Shown here in pieces: positions 10,361 to 22,867 of a DNA stretch of 42,397 nucleotides; within the stretch, counting starts at the first letter, position 1; each line of letters starts with the position of its first letter. Source of the DNA: Paenibacillus sp. JCM 18996 (GTDB taxonomy: Bacteria > Bacillota > Bacilli > Paenibacillales > NBRC-103111); assembly GCA_001313085.1 (NCBI GenBank), contig BBFE01000036.1:1-42397 (forward strand), read 5' to 3'. The notes below the pieces were generated by a model. It had not been told where the DNA came from. It searched no databases and was given only the letters and a program-made list of their open reading frames with translations. The translations under genes and the position numbers were made by a program.

Positions 10361-11134
10361 TGTCGTACCGCCAATTCGCCTATGTTTATGACCGTCTGAT
10401 GGCTGATATGCCTTACAGGGAGTGGCTGAAATTTGCTGAAGAGAGCTTCGCGAAATTCGAAAAGCCCCGCACCATAGTGGATCTGGGATGCGGCACGGGC
10501 AGCCTCGCGATCCCTTTGGCGCAAGCCGGGTATCAGGTGATCGGAATCGACCTTTCCGAGGACATGCTGTCGATCGCGCACGATAAGACGGAGCGGCTGC
10601 GGGGGCTCACAGGCAAAGCCTTCAAAGGCTCCGTCACCTGGCTGCATCAGGATATGAGAGAATGGGAATGGAGCGAGCCTGCCGACTGCGTTATTTCGTT
10701 CTGCGACTGCCTGAACTATTTGCTGGAAGAAGAGGATTGGAAAAGCGCCTTTGAACGAGTCTATGCCGGCTTGAAGCCGGGAGGGCTTTTTTTTGTTCGA
10801 TATGCATGCGGCCGTCCAATTGGAGTCATACTTTGAACAACAGCCTTTCGTCTATGACGAGGATGGACTGGCTTACATATGGACCTGCGATTACGATGAG
10901 GATAGGACCGAAATCGAGCACGCACTGACCATTTTCGCGTTGGATAACGCCTCGGCCCCTGAGCGGTACCGCAAATTTGTGGAGTACCATCAGCAAAGAG
11001 CTTATCCTCTTGAATGGGTCAAATCGGCTCTGTCGGAAGCAGGGTTTACGGATACCTTCTGCTATTCGGATTTTACATGGGAGCGGCCGACGGAGGATAC
11101 CAGACGCATCTTTGTAGCGGCGATAAAAAGATGA
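10357..11134 (+). CDS. yqeM: SAM-dependent methyltransferase YqeM (frameshifted)
   Basis: Class I methyltransferase. Motif I VDLGCGTGSLAIPLA near residue 45, the acidic loop GIDLSEDML, and a motif VI-like SFCDCLNYL. One T too many at T8 10787-10794 breaks the protein after LKPGG; repaired, it continues LFLFDMHAAVQLESYF to the stop at 11134. Start is ATG 10357 or the adjacent ATG 10360, overlapping the cvfB stop. Matches yqeM at the end of the yqe cluster; substrate unknown. Confidence 0.88.
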
Positions 11135-11227
11135 ATGGCTGGCCACAAGCCTGGTACATAAGAAGGCTCACTCTGCTCGTAAGGCAGGGTTTCCTGTTTT
11201 TTTTCTATGAAAGAAGGAGGAATACCG

Positions 11228-11795
11228 GTGATTGTTAAGGGTGCGGACCTGGAGACGGAACGTCTGATTTTAAAAAACGGTTGATGAAAGCGAGACCCGG
11301 GTCGTGGTTGAATTTTACCGGCGGAACCGCAAATTTCTGGAGCCTGGGAACCTTTGAGGGAAGAAAGCTTTTTTTAGTGCGGGGGTGCAGGCCGACATTC
11401 TGCAGACGGAAATGGAAGCTATGATCCGCGGGCAGATGGTTCGCTGGTGGCTGTTTAAAAAAAGCAGAGGGGATGTCCCGAGCGATCGGAAATATAGGAC
11501 TTTCGAACATCGTCCGCGGCGTCTTTCAATCGTGCCATCTGGGTTACAAAATCGATGAGAACGAAGCCAATCAAGGGTATATGACGGAAGCGCTGCAAGC
11601 GGCTATAGATTATGCTTTCCAGGAGCTGAAGCTGCATCGGATTGAAGCGAACATTATTCCGGGCAATGAGCTTCTATGCGGCTGGTGCAGAAGCTGGGAT
11701 TCCAGCAGGAGGGGCTGGCGCGCAAATATTTGAAAATCAACGGCAAATGGCAGGACCATATCCACATGGCGCTTTTGAACGAAGCTATGGATTGA
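11228..11795 (+). CDS. GNAT acetyltransferase, RimJ/RimL type (frameshifted)
   Basis: GNAT protein resembling ribosomal-protein N-terminal acetyltransferases. Recognisable segments: LETERLILK, FLEPWEP, then HLGYKIDENEANQGYMTEAL containing the acetyl-CoA loop, and HRIEANIIPGN. The GTG at 11228 is favoured by GAAGGAGGA seven bases upstream. At least five breaks: A6 near 11271-11276, a missing base near 11345, T7 near 11369-11375, A7 near 11457-11463, and missing base(s) near 11672. The repaired C-terminus is HMALLNEAMD. Substrate not identifiable. Confidence 0.82.
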
Positions 11796-12007
11796 CACTC
11801 TACACGGCTATGTCAGCGGGACTTATTTAGATGCATAGGCTGACAAACTACCACGGGAACGCAGATAGGCGGTTGAGATCATCCCGTTACGCGGCGGACT
11901 CCTTAGAAACCGGAAAAGCCGATGCAGCTTGAACAGCCGCACCGGCCGATATTATGGCTCAAGTGAAATAAAGAGTTAATACGTTTGCGGTCAGATCGGA
12001 CTGGCTC

Positions 12008-12755
12008 TTACTTCACCGCTGCAGGATCTTCGGATCTGATGATTTCCAAAGGCTTAGCATTGCCATACTTCGGATATTCCCGAGTGCTGGGCGCGGCCCA
12101 TTGAACAGCATTGCCTATCACGCGGCGAACGCTCTCATTGAAATAAGTCGGATAGTTTCGTGGCCCGGACGGAAGTAGAAGATCTTGCCTTGGCCTCTGG
12201 TGTAGGTGCAGCCGCTGCGGAACACTTCTCCGCCTTCGAACCAGGAAACGAACACAAGCTCGTCCGGCTGCGGAATATCAAAGTGCTCCCCGTACATTTC
12301 TTCATGCTCCAGCTCGATATATTCTCCTATGCCTTCCGCGATAGGATGGCCCGGGGATACGACCCACAGCCGTTCCTTCTCGCCGGCTTCCCTCCACTTG
12401 AGGTCGCAGGAAGTACCCATCAGTCTTTTGAAAATTTTGGAAAAAAATGACCCGAATGCAGCACGATCAGTCCCATTCCATGCATGACGCGGTTGAATAC
12501 TTTCTCCACGATTTCGTCCTGAACTTCGCCGTGGGCCGTGTGGCCCCACCAGACCAGCACATCCGTGCTGTTCAGCACCTCTTCGGTCAGACCGTGTTCG
12601 GGCTCGTCCAAAGTGGCGTAGCGGACATTGACATCGCCTGTCAGCCTTCACCGATCGCTTGGTGGATCCCGTTAGGGTAAACGGCTCTTACTTTTTTCGT
12701 TCTTCTTTTCATGGCGGTGCTCATTCCATACCGTAACGTTCAATTTATTCAACAT
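12008..12755 (-). CDS. ThuA-like domain protein (trehalose utilization family; frameshifted)
   Basis: Glutamine-amidotransferase-like fold of the ThuA family, linked to trehalose or other sugar metabolism but without a firm reaction. After repair it begins [17 protein letters not shown], continues with [35 protein letters not shown] and [14 protein letters not shown], all typical. Start at 12755 with AGGGGGA upstream on the minus strand. Breaks: an A6 run near 12691-12696, a missing base near 12640, an extra base in the run near 12441 and a missing base near 12160. Ends with TAA at 12008-12010. It stands alone between two plus-strand genes. Confidence 0.86.
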
Positions 12756-12875
12756 TGCGTTGCTCCCCCTGTCCTGATTTCCATTGCACAAGTCTAGTAT
12801 ATGAAACCGCCGTGTTAAAATATATGCACGATCTTGTCGTTTTTTCTATTCGAATCTGACATAGGCGGACGGCAC

Positions 12876-12905
12876 TTGACACGGCACCGTTATTTTGCAT
12901 ATAAT
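12876..12905 (+). promoter_or_regulatory. Sigma-A promoter for the leuS T-box leader
   Basis: TTGACA at 12876-12881 and TATAAT at 12900-12905, both perfect consensus, spacer 18 bp. Predicted start about 12912, immediately upstream of the T-box stem I. Confidence 0.85.
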
Positions 12906-12911
12906 CGAAAC

Positions 12912-13185
12912 ACAAATGAACCACGGCAACGAAAAGGATTAGTAGCTTTTGGAGCGTCTTGCAGAGAGCCGGAAAGGGTGGAAACCGGCAGACGAAAGAA
13001 GCGAACTCGCCTTGGAGCCAGAAGGTGACCGTCCGCGAAGGCAGCGGATGCTAGCCGGATCGTAAACCCGCGTTAAGGGAAAGAGTGAACAGGGGCGAAG
13101 TACGCCTGCTGTTAACTAGGGTGGTACCACGGGAATAACAAACCTCTCGTCCCTAGCCGTTGCGCTAGCGATGCGGGGTTTTTTT
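12912..13185 (+). ncRNA. T-box leader (leucine, CUC specifier) of leuS
   Basis: tRNA-sensing riboswitch. The T-box core AGGGTGGTACCACGG is at 13118-13132, followed by the conserved region with CCTCTCGTCCCT. Stem I shows GGTGGAAACCGG and GACGAAAGAAGCGAACTCGC; the specifier codon is CTC at 13006-13008, a leucine codon that agrees with the downstream gene. A terminator stem (about 13142-13178) ends in T7 at 13179-13185. Uncharged tRNA-Leu would stabilise the antiterminator and switch leuS on. Confidence 0.95.
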
Positions 13186-13238
13186 GTTGTCATGGAAATA
13201 CGAAGATGCGGAGAATGGGCCGCAAGGAGGCTTTTTAC

Positions 13239-15686
13239 ATGTCACACGAACAACAAGCGAAAGAAACTCAGGGTATAACCCGCAAGCATTGGAGCCGAAA
13301 TGGCAGAAGCATTGGGAAGAGAACAAGACGTTCAAGGTGCTGGATAACGACAGCCTTCCGAAGTTTTACGCTTTGGATATGTTCCCTTATCCATCCGGGG
13401 CAGGGCTGCATGTAGGCCATCCGGAAGGGTATACGGCAACGGACATCGTCTCCCGTTACAAAAGGATGAAAGGCTGCAACGTTCTTCATCCGATGGGTTG
13501 GGACGCGTTCGGCCTGCCCGCCGAGCAGCATGCGCTGGACACCGGGGAGCATCCGCGGGAAATTACCGTGAAGAACATCAACAACTTCCGCCGGCAGATC
13601 AAATCTCTGGCTTCTCCTACGATTGGGACCGTGAAATCAGCACGACCGATCCCGAATATTACAAATGGACGCAGTGGATTTTTTCTGCAGCTGTATAAGC
13701 GCGGCCTGGCTTATGTCGACGAAGTGGCGGTCAACTGGTGCCCTGCGCTGGGTACGGTTCTGGCGAATGAAGAGGTCATCGACGGAAAAAAGCGAGCGCG
13801 GCGGTCATCCCGTCATCCGCAGGCCGATGCGCCAATGGATTCTGAAGATTACGGATTATGCCGAAAGGCTGCTGGAGGATCTGGAAGAGGTGGACTGGTC
13901 CGAAAGCATCAAGGATATGCAGCGCAACTGGATCGGCAAGTCGACCGGCGCCGAAGTGAAGTTTGCCTTGGATGGCCACGACGCCCATCTCGCGGTGTTC
14001 ACTACCCGTCCGGATACGCTGTTCGGAGCGACTTATTGCGTATTGGCCCCGGAGCATGAACTGGTGGCGCAAATAACAACCGCCGGGCAGGAAGCCACAG
14101 TCCGGGACTACCAGGAGAAAGCGGCTCGCAAGAGCGACCTGGAGCGCACCGATTTGGCCAAGGACAAAACCGGCGTATTCACCGGAGCATATGCGGTAAA
14201 CCCTGTGAACGGAAGCCGGATCCCGGTCTGGATCGCGGATTATGTGCTTGCCGGCTACGGCACGGGGGCGATTATGGCGGTTCCGGGACACGACCAGCGG
14301 GACTGGGAGTTCGCCAGGCAGTTCGACCTTCCGATTGTGGAAGTTGTACAGGGCGGCAATGTGCAGGAAGAAGCTTATGCAGGCGACGGGGAGCATGTAA
14401 CTCCGGACCTGTGAACGGGTTGAATAATGAAGCGGCGATCGCCAGGATGATCGAGTGGCTTGAAGAAACCGGCAAAGGGCACGGTAAAGTCACGTACCGC
14501 CTTAGAGATTGGCTGTTCAGCCGCCAGAGATATTGGGGCGAGCCGATTCCGATCCTGCATCTGGAAGACGGCACGATGAAGCCGGTGCCTGAAGATCAGC
14601 TGCCGCTTCTGCTGCCGGACGTAGACCACATCAAGCCTTCCGGAACGGGCGAGTCCCCGCTGGCCAATGTGACGGACTGGGTCAACACGGTGGATCCGGA
14701 AACCGGCATGAAAGCGCGGCGCGAGACAAACACGATGCCGCAGTGGGCGGGAAGCTGCTGGTACTACCTGCGATTCATCGACCCCCGCAACGAGGAGGAG
14801 CTCGTGTCCAGGGAGCTGCAGGAGAAATGGCTGCCTGTCGACCTTTACATCGGCGGCGCCGAGCACGCGGTGCTGCATCTGCTGTACGCGCGTTTCTGGC
14901 ATAAAGTGCTCTACGATATGGCATCGTCAAGACGAAGGAGCCGTTCCACAAGCTGGTGAACCAAGGCATGATTCTCGGCGAGAACATGGAGAAAATGAGC
15001 AAATCCCGCGGCAACGTCGTGAATCCCGATGAAATCGTAAACGAATACGGAGCGGACACGCTGCGGATGTACGAAATGTTCATGGGGCCGCTGGAGGCGA
15101 CGAAGCCATGGAATACGAACGGCGTCGAGGGCTCGTACCGTTTCTTGAACCGGATATGGCGGCTGTTCGTCAATGAGGAAGGCTGGCTGAACGAGAAAAT
15201 CAGTGCCGATGCAAAAGGCGACGATGCTTTCAAGAGGACCTGGCACCGCAGCGTGAAGAAAATTACCGAGGATTTCGAAGCGCAGCGCTTCAATACGGCG
15301 ATCTCGCAGCTGATGATTTTCGTCAACGACGCCTATAAGCAAAATGAACTGCCGAAGGCGGCAATGGAAAATTTCGTGCAGATGCTGTCCCCGATCGCTC
15401 CGCATATTGCTGAGGAGCTTTGGCAGAAGCTCGGCCATAACGAGTCGATCACCTACGAGCTTGGCCAAACTACGACGAAGCATGGACAGTGGATAATGAA
15501 GTGGAAATCGTCGTGCAGGTAAACGGCAAAATCGCAGACCGCGCCATGGTGTCCAAAGAGATGAATGAAGCGGATATGCAGGCGCTGGCCCTGGAGCTGG
15601 ATAAGGTGCGCGAAGCTATGGGCGGCAAAACGGTGCGCAAAGTGATCGCGGTCAAAGGCAAGCTGGTCAACATTGTAGTCGGATAA
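13239..15686 (+). CDS. leuS: Leucyl-tRNA synthetase (many frameshifts)
   Basis: Class I aminoacyl-tRNA synthetase charging tRNA-Leu; essential. ATG 13239 follows AAGGAGG (13224-13230). The HIGH-type motif is [13 protein letters not shown], the CP1 editing domain contains [12 protein letters not shown] and [14 protein letters not shown], and KMSKS is in [14 protein letters not shown]. The C-terminal domain ends [20 protein letters not shown]. The frame is broken at least eight times, for example near 13274 (base missing), 13610, 13676-13684, 13788, 14392-14412, 14925 and 15467. The intact order of every domain in an essential gene argues strongly that the breaks are errors in the sequence. Controlled by the T-box upstream. 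Confidence 0.96.
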
Positions 15687-15698
15687 ACTGACATCAGG

Positions 15699-15728
15699 AA
15701 AGGGCTTAATGTAATAATTAGGCCCTTT
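15699..15728. terminator. Intrinsic terminator between leuS and comER
   Basis: AAAGGGCTTAAT (15699-15710) pairs with ATTAGGCCCTTT (15717-15728), one G-T pair, loop GTAATA, followed by TTCTGTT. It serves leuS and, with A-rich left side, could also stop the convergent comER transcript. Confidence 0.8.
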
Positions 15729-15746
15729 TCTGTTGCCGGGCAGGCT

Positions 15747-16595
15747 TTACTTTGCGGGGTTAGTTTCATGGCCGTACAGCTTAATCCGCACTTTTTTCCA
15801 GTTCTTCATCATATTTAGCGTGTGTGGCGCGTACGAGCTGGTTAAAAAAACCCCGTCAAGCTCATGCTCCATCATACGGAGACCTTCCGCTGTAATGCCG
15901 CCGGGCACGGCGACACGCCTCATCAGCGCGGCGGGGGTAAAGCCTCCGGTTGTAAGCAGTTTGCCTGTTCCGAGGATCATCTCACTGGCAAGCTGGGTCG
16001 CTTCTTCATAGCTTATGCCGGTTTCTTCCACGGCTGCGCTGATGAATTTTTTGCAGGAAGAAAGCGAGAAAAGCGGGACCGCAGCTTGACAGGTCGGAAC
16101 TGATCCTGGTGTTCTGCTCCGCAATTCGGATCGGCGCGCTGATATACCCGAGCAGGTTCTCTACCCGGTCGATATCCTTGGCAGACATCCGGCTGCCGTG
16201 GATGCATAAGGTCGCTCCGCTTAATACGAAATTGGTGATGCTTGGGATCATTTTGACAATTTTACAGGGAAGCTGGTCCTCCAGCTGTTCGATCAAGACG
16301 GGGCTCGTAATGGAGATGACGATTTGGGACGGCTGCACAACGCTGCGGATTTCGTCCAGCACATTTTTTTTATATTCGACCGGCTTTACGCAAAGGAAAA
16401 TGATGCCACTCTGGGGCACAATCTCTATATTCGAGGGGGCTGTCCGTAAGCCGGATAGGCCGCAGCCAGACGCTCCACTTTGCTTGCAGTCCTGTTGCTT
16501 GCAATAATGTCCTCGGGGTTCAAAGCCCCGGACTGGATGAAGGCTTCGATCAATATACTGCCCATGCTGCCCGTGCCGATAAATCCGACCTTCAT
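15747..16595 (-). CDS. comER: Late competence protein ComER, P5C-reductase-like (frameshifted)
   Basis: NAD(P)-binding protein of the pyrroline-5-carboxylate reductase family. The N-terminus MKVGFIGTGSMGSILIEAF is the dinucleotide fold; later segments are IFLCVKPVEY, ITSPVLIEQLEDQL, SSCGPAFLAFFLQKF and GGITAEGLRMMEHELDGVF. Start 16595 has AAAGGAGGGA upstream on the minus strand. Breaks lie near 16430-16440, 16363-16370 and 16046-16052. Placed divergently to comEA exactly as in Bacillus subtilis, which is the basis for choosing comER over proC. Its biochemical role in competence is unclear. Confidence 0.9.
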
Positions 16596-16758
16596 TATGA
16601 TCCCTCCTTTATACTTTTGCTTGCGGGAAAATCCCGAACTATGTTCTTTCAACTATATGACTGCAGGGGACACTCCATTCCTAACCCTTGCTGAAAAAAA
16701 AGGAGCAAACACAGCACCAGCTTTAACAAACTGAACATATGAGGAGGAGAATAATAAT

Positions 16759-17451
16759 TTGACTTTAAAATGGAAACTGATTCTGCCGGCAGTTGTGCCT
16801 GCGGTTGTTTTGGCCGGTTGTGTGGGCTTCAGCGTCTGGGACATGAGAAACCCGAAAAAAAGGATGGAAATCCGTCAACCAGGAAATGAAACAGCTGCTG
16901 GAGAATTCGAATGGACCGGCAGGGGCCAAGGAGGAAACGCAAGCCGGGACAAATTCGAAAGCCGCCGCAGCAGACGGTCGAGATGCCACTGGCAAGCAGC
17001 CGCCCGTGCAACGCGCCCGACAACCGCAGACCGAACAACGCGCAGAAGCAGGGTATCCGCAAGCCGGGCAAGGTGAAGATCGCCAATCTGCCAGCCTGGA
17101 AGTCATTGGGGATCCTGTTACCGCAGAAGGAAGCGCAAACCCCCAAGAAACAGAACTCCCGCAGCATTCACAGAAAAAATGTGCGTAATCCGCCTTACCT
17201 TGGAGATAAGCAAGCTTATCATCCTTGAGCAAGAACAAAGAGGCGCCAAGGCGCAAGCTGAACCTGAACACGGCGACCGTGGAACAGCTGCAGGAGCTGC
17301 CCGGCATCGGCGAAAGCAAAGCGAAAGCGATTGTGGAATACAGGCTTAAAGCGGCCCGCTCCACAACGTGGAAGACCTGAAAGAAGTGAAAGGCATCGGC
17401 GACAAAATGCTGGAAAAGCTGCTCCCTTTTATAACCGTAGCACAGCCTTAA
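16759..17451 (+). CDS. comEA: Competence DNA receptor ComEA (frameshifted)
   Basis: Membrane-anchored double-stranded DNA receptor for transformation. A TTG start at 16759 with GAGGAGGAGA upstream. One transmembrane helix (about residues 5-24), a long Gln/Ala/Glu-rich linker encoded at about 16860-17225, then a C-terminal helix-hairpin-helix pair: [20 protein letters not shown] and [19 protein letters not shown]. Breaks at the A7 run near 16855-16861, the A6 run near 17174-17179, and a missing base near 17355. I cannot find the SLBB domain that usually lies between the membrane anchor and the HhH motifs in Bacillus ComEA; poor frame quality limits that statement. Confidence 0.88.
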
Positions 17452-17540
17452 GAAATGAACCATAAACACCTGTCCGGTACCTTTAAATTTTCGGAAAAAA
17501 ATGTGCGACAATGGAAATTGTCTGGGTATTCGATACATAA

Positions 17541-18885
<1,345 letters not shown>

Positions 18886-18926
18886 AATGACTCGACAAAA
18901 CCTTCCTTACACAAAGGAGACTCGTC

Positions 18927-19438
18927 ATGACACAGCGCAAAGACTGGGACACCTACTTCATGGATATCGCCTATATGGCTTCCACTCGCTCCCAATGCGG
19001 CCGAAGGCACGTAGCGCGGTGCTGGTGCAGGGCAAAAAAGCTTCTGGGTTCGGCCTACAACGGAGCTCCAATGGGAGTTCCCGACTGCTTGGAAGCCGGC
19101 TGCATGATTGCGGAGGAATTCGAGATCGTACACAGAGGCGGCCATGAGGAGATTGTGAAGAAGCAGAGATGCATCCGTACCATTCATGCCGAGCAGAATC
19201 TGCTTCTTTTTTTACCGACCGAGAGGACCGCGAAGGCTCTGTCGTCTATGTCACCGATCAGCTGCTGGACATGCGCCAATATGCTCGCAAACAGCGGGAT
19301 CCGGGAAATTGTCTACCACCGGCCTTATCTGAAAGACAACGATAAAGTAATGGCTTGATGGAGCAGAAGGGCATGAAGTTCCGAAGTCTTGTGGGCTACA
19401 GCCCGCCTGCTGGCACGGATGTTGTGAATACTATATAA
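18927..19438 (+). CDS. comEB: ComEB, dCMP deaminase-family protein (frameshifted)
   Basis: Zinc-dependent cytidine/deoxycytidylate deaminase family. N-terminus TQRKDWDTYFMDIAYMAS, zinc and proton-shuttle motif TIHAEQN, second zinc motif CWTCANMLANSGI. ATG 18927 follows AAAGGAG. Breaks near 19015 (base missing) and the A6 run at 19034, at the T7 run near 19207-19213, near 19262 in the CxxC region and at 19355 (missing base). Repaired C-terminus: LVGYSPPAGTDVVNTI. Located between comEA and comEC; whether it is needed for DNA uptake is doubtful in Bacillus. Confidence 0.9.
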
Positions 19439-19463
19439 TTCCATTAGATGCGGATAAAGAAGG

Positions 19464-19496
19464 AAGAACCTCTTTTCGTGAAGAAAGGGGGTTCTT
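19464..19496 (+). promoter_or_regulatory. Hairpin overlapping the comEC ribosome binding site
   Basis: AAGAACCTCTTTTC (19464-19477) pairs over all 14 positions, with two G-T pairs, with GAAAGGGGGTTCTT (19483-19496), loop GTGAA. The right arm contains AAAGGGGG, the only plausible Shine-Dalgarno for the TTG start at 19501. It could be the comEB terminator, a translational block on comEC, or both. Confidence 0.65.
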
Positions 19497-19500
19497 TGCA

Positions 19501-22006
19501 TTGCGTAATCTTTCCATCGTAAGCGCTGCGGTTCTTTGGTTGTGCGGTTATGCAGCTGCAGCATATGTTCCCTGGATTTGGGCATGGAGTTTTTTTCGCA
19601 TTCTCGGCTTTGATGGCTGTTATCGGTCACCGTATGAACCGCAGGCTGCTGTTCCTGTCGCTCAGCTTGATGATCATTGCCAGTTCGCTGCTGTACTACC
19701 GTTGGTATGACGGCCGCAACTTTTCCCGGCTTACCGCCGTTTTCGGAGCAGCGAACAGTATCAATGAAAGCCCGGTTCAGTTAAAAGGCACAATTGACTC
19801 GCCGGTCGGTGTAGACGGCGATAAAGCGTCGTTCGTGATGAAGGTAACATCTGCCGGCGTGGGCGGGACATCGATGCACTCTCTAAACGAAAAAAGTACA
19901 GGTTTCGGTGCGCCTGCTTATCCAGGATGAGGTTTCCCTAGCTGCGCAGTGGGGAAGAGGTGATCAAGCCGTGGTGGGCGGTACTCTGAAGCTTCCTTCC
20001 GAAGCGCGGAATTTTGGCGGTTTTGACTATAGGGGCTACTTGAGGCTGAAGGGCATTCATTGGACGTTATCCGTCAATGGCGCTCAGGAGGTGAAAGCTT
20101 CCCAGTCTTCAGACAGCTTCTCCTCTAACCGGCTGCTTAGATGGAATGACGATTTCAGGACCCTTTTGGCGGCGAAAACGGAGCAGGTATTCCCCAAGGA
20201 GCAGGGGGGCTTTATGAAGAGCATGCTTCTGGGCATGCAGGATGAAGTGGAGCCCGCGCTGTTTGACCGGTTTTCCCGGTTAGGTCTAACCCATATTCTT
20301 GCGGTCTCCGGGCTCAATGTTGCGGTGTTTGTCGGCTCTCTCATGTGGGTGGCACGTCGGCTGGGGGCGACCAAAGAAACCAATATGATGATTGCCATCT
20401 GCTCGATACCGTTTTATATTGCGTTGACAGGGGGCTCTCCATCGATCGTCAGGGCTGGCATCATGCTATGCTCGGGCTTTATTTGGCCAGGCGCGGGTTG
20501 ATGAAGGATGTGCTCCGTATCGCTGCCGCAGTAGCTTTGCTGATGCTGGTCTGGAATCCTTACTATTGGCTGGACATCTCGTTCCAGCTCTCCTACTTGG
20601 TCACCGTCGGCATTATTATCGGCGTCCCCAGGATGAGCAGGCTGCTGCCCGTAGCCAACCGCACGTTGAACGGGGCTTTATCCGTTACGATTGTGGCGCA
20701 GCTGCTTTCTTTTCCGATTACGATTTATTATTTTAACTCTTTCTCTCTGCTTTCACTGCCCGCCAATCTGCTGTTTGTGCCCGTTTTCAGCGCGGCTGTT
20801 CTGCCTGCCGGAACCGCGGCTCTGCTCACAGGTTTTGTTTCCGTCACCGTTGGCCAATGGCTGGGATGGGCCGTCGCTCAGGTGAATTCCGGCATATTCT
20901 ACGCCGTGGAGCGGCTGAGCGGCTGGACTGAGTTTACCTCCATTTGGCCTGCACCCACTGTTTTGTGGATCGCGCTGTATTATGTTTTTATATACTTAAT
21001 CTACGCCGGTTGTGACCGGGAGTCGCGATTTTTTCAGTGCCTGGCTGCTGCCGGTTTCTGTGTCGTGCACATTTCTGCTGCTGTTTTACGGCTATACTCC
21101 GGACCGGTGGAATACGGATGGAACGGTTGAATTTATTGACGTCGGGCAAGGGGACTGCATACTCATTCGGACGCCGGAAGGCAGGCATATTCTTGTTGAC
21201 GCGGCGGCACACAGGTATTCCGCAAGCCCGGCGAGGAGTGGAAGCAAAGGAAGGATCCGTATGAAGCAGGCCGCAAGCTCGTGGTACCTTTGCTGAAAAA
21301 GCGCGGCATACACAGGTTGGACACTGTCATTCTCACTCATGAGGACAACGACCATGCGGGAGGGCTGCAGGCTGTACTCCAAACGTTTCCTGTGACCAGG
21401 TTCGTCTTTAACGGCACGCTGAAATCTTCTCCCCCCGTTGAAAAAACTGTTTACTGCGGCTGTGAACAAGCGGATTCCGCTTCTGCCTGCAGGCAAAGGA
21501 ATACGGCTTGCTGAAGGCGCGGAGACGGTGCTTGATTTTTTTATTATCCGTTAGAAGGGAAAGGCGGCATTAAGCCGCTGAATCAACAAAATAATGTTTC
21601 GCTCGTGTTTCTGTTGGGAATGAAAGGAAGCAAATTTCTGTTCACTGGTGATATGGAAAAAAAACCTGCGGAGATGGAGCTCTTGAGGGGGTTAGGGGAA
21701 AAAAAGCCGGGGTTACCGCCGATGTGGCTTCTCCTGTACCCGCTGCTGCTAAACACCGTATAGATGTTTTGAAAGTAGCCCACCACGGCTCCAAAACTTC
21801 AACTACTGAAGAGTGGCTCCGATATTGGAATCCGGCTGCGGCCGTGATATCCGTCGGGGAAAAAAAACTCCTATGGGCACCCAAGTCAGGGAGTGGTGGA
21901 TCGGCTTCAGAAGCATGGCGCGGCTCTATTTCGGACGGACCGGCAGGGCGGGGTGCAGATGAGGGTGACCGGAAGCGGGATAGAAACAAGAACGAAGCTG
22001 GAATGA
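19501..22006 (+). CDS. comEC: ComEC/Rec2 DNA uptake channel (frameshifted)
   Basis: Polytopic membrane protein that forms the channel for transforming DNA. Domains in order: N-terminal helices and DUF4131-like region (19501-20100), the Competence helical domain with LTHILAVSGLNVAVFVG (about 20287-20337) and LTGGSPSIVRAGIM, then a metallo-beta-lactamase-like domain with IDVGQGDCILIRTP, LTHEDNDHAGG and FLFTGDME, then VAHHGSKTS. TTG at 19501 is the only start near a ribosome binding site. Breaks are numerous (T7 near 19590, the region 19893, 20490, 21027-21032, 21220, 21440, 21535-21542, 21655-21663, 21700, 21862). The stop is TGA 22004-22006. Confidence 0.93.
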
Positions 22007-22102
22007 TTTCGGAGGTTATCACAGGGATCCCGGTTTGCTTAGGCAAATGCGGTGACAAGCTCCCGCAGCATTACGTATGTTTAAAGAAACGGGAGGTGTT
22101 TC

Positions 22103-22865
22103 ATGGCCAGGTACAGCAGTACTAGATTGAAAAGCAAATGGGTTAAAACCAAATGGCTCATAAAGCACAGGAATTTAAGCAAATATGTGCCCCGAACTAT
22201 GCTGTTCAACAGAAAGAACTTGAAATCGATGCTTTCCTCTTATTCCACAATCTATTTTAAGCCTTCGGATGGTACTTGCGGTGTTGATATCATCCGTATC
22301 AAGAGACAAGCGCGAGGATACCAAACCCAATTGAATTCAACAAAATCTCACTTGTCAACCGTGGTTGGATTATACCAGAAGCTGCATCGTTTTTTTTCCA
22401 AAGGAAGATCCTTTCTGCTCCAGCAGGGAATCCAACTGGCCAGAACGGACGGAAAACCGTTCGACACTCGAGTCATGGTACAGAAGACGAATAAGGGAAG
22501 ATGGGTAAGCACGGCTATTATCACCAAAATCGGAAAGCCAAAGAAGGTCACTACAAACTATCATCAAGGCGGTAAACTTGGCTATTTTCATACAACAATG
22601 TCAAAATCAGGATTTAAAGACGCCTTGATCAAACGTAGGGAAAGAACACTGAAGCGGCTGGGAGTCACCATTGGGCAAAATTTTGACCGTCATAAAAAAG
22701 GGATTCAGGGAGCTGGGTGTGGACGTGGCTTTGGATAGGAATGGAAGAACATGGATTCTGGAAGTGAATACGAGACCGCAAATTTATCCGATAAAGTGGA
22801 TGAAGGATAAAAGAGTGTACAAACGAATTCTTTCCATTGCCAAGCAATACGGGAGATACAAATAG
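22103..22865 (+). CDS. YheC/YheD-family ATP-grasp protein, copy 1 (one frameshift)
   Basis: ATP-grasp protein of the family containing Bacillus spore-associated YheC and YheD. Visible: YFKPSDGTCGVDIIRIKR (nucleotide-binding loop), LLQQGIQLARTDGKPFDTRV, TTNYHQGG and the catalytic/metal segment ALDRNGRTWILEVNTRPQ. About 253 residues, shorter than classical YheD. ATG 22103 has GGGAGGTG upstream. One break in the A6 run near 22696-22701. Not part of the comEC gene. A second member lies at 30404-31161 on the other strand. The amide or peptide bond it forms, if any, is unknown. Confidence 0.83.
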
Positions 22866-22867
22866 GG

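Noticed and set aside
22103..22865. Treating the region after comEC as more of comEC
   Set aside because: comEC ends at 22006 after its metallo-beta-lactamase domain; the next ORF has its own GGGAGGTG site and clear ATP-grasp motifs.
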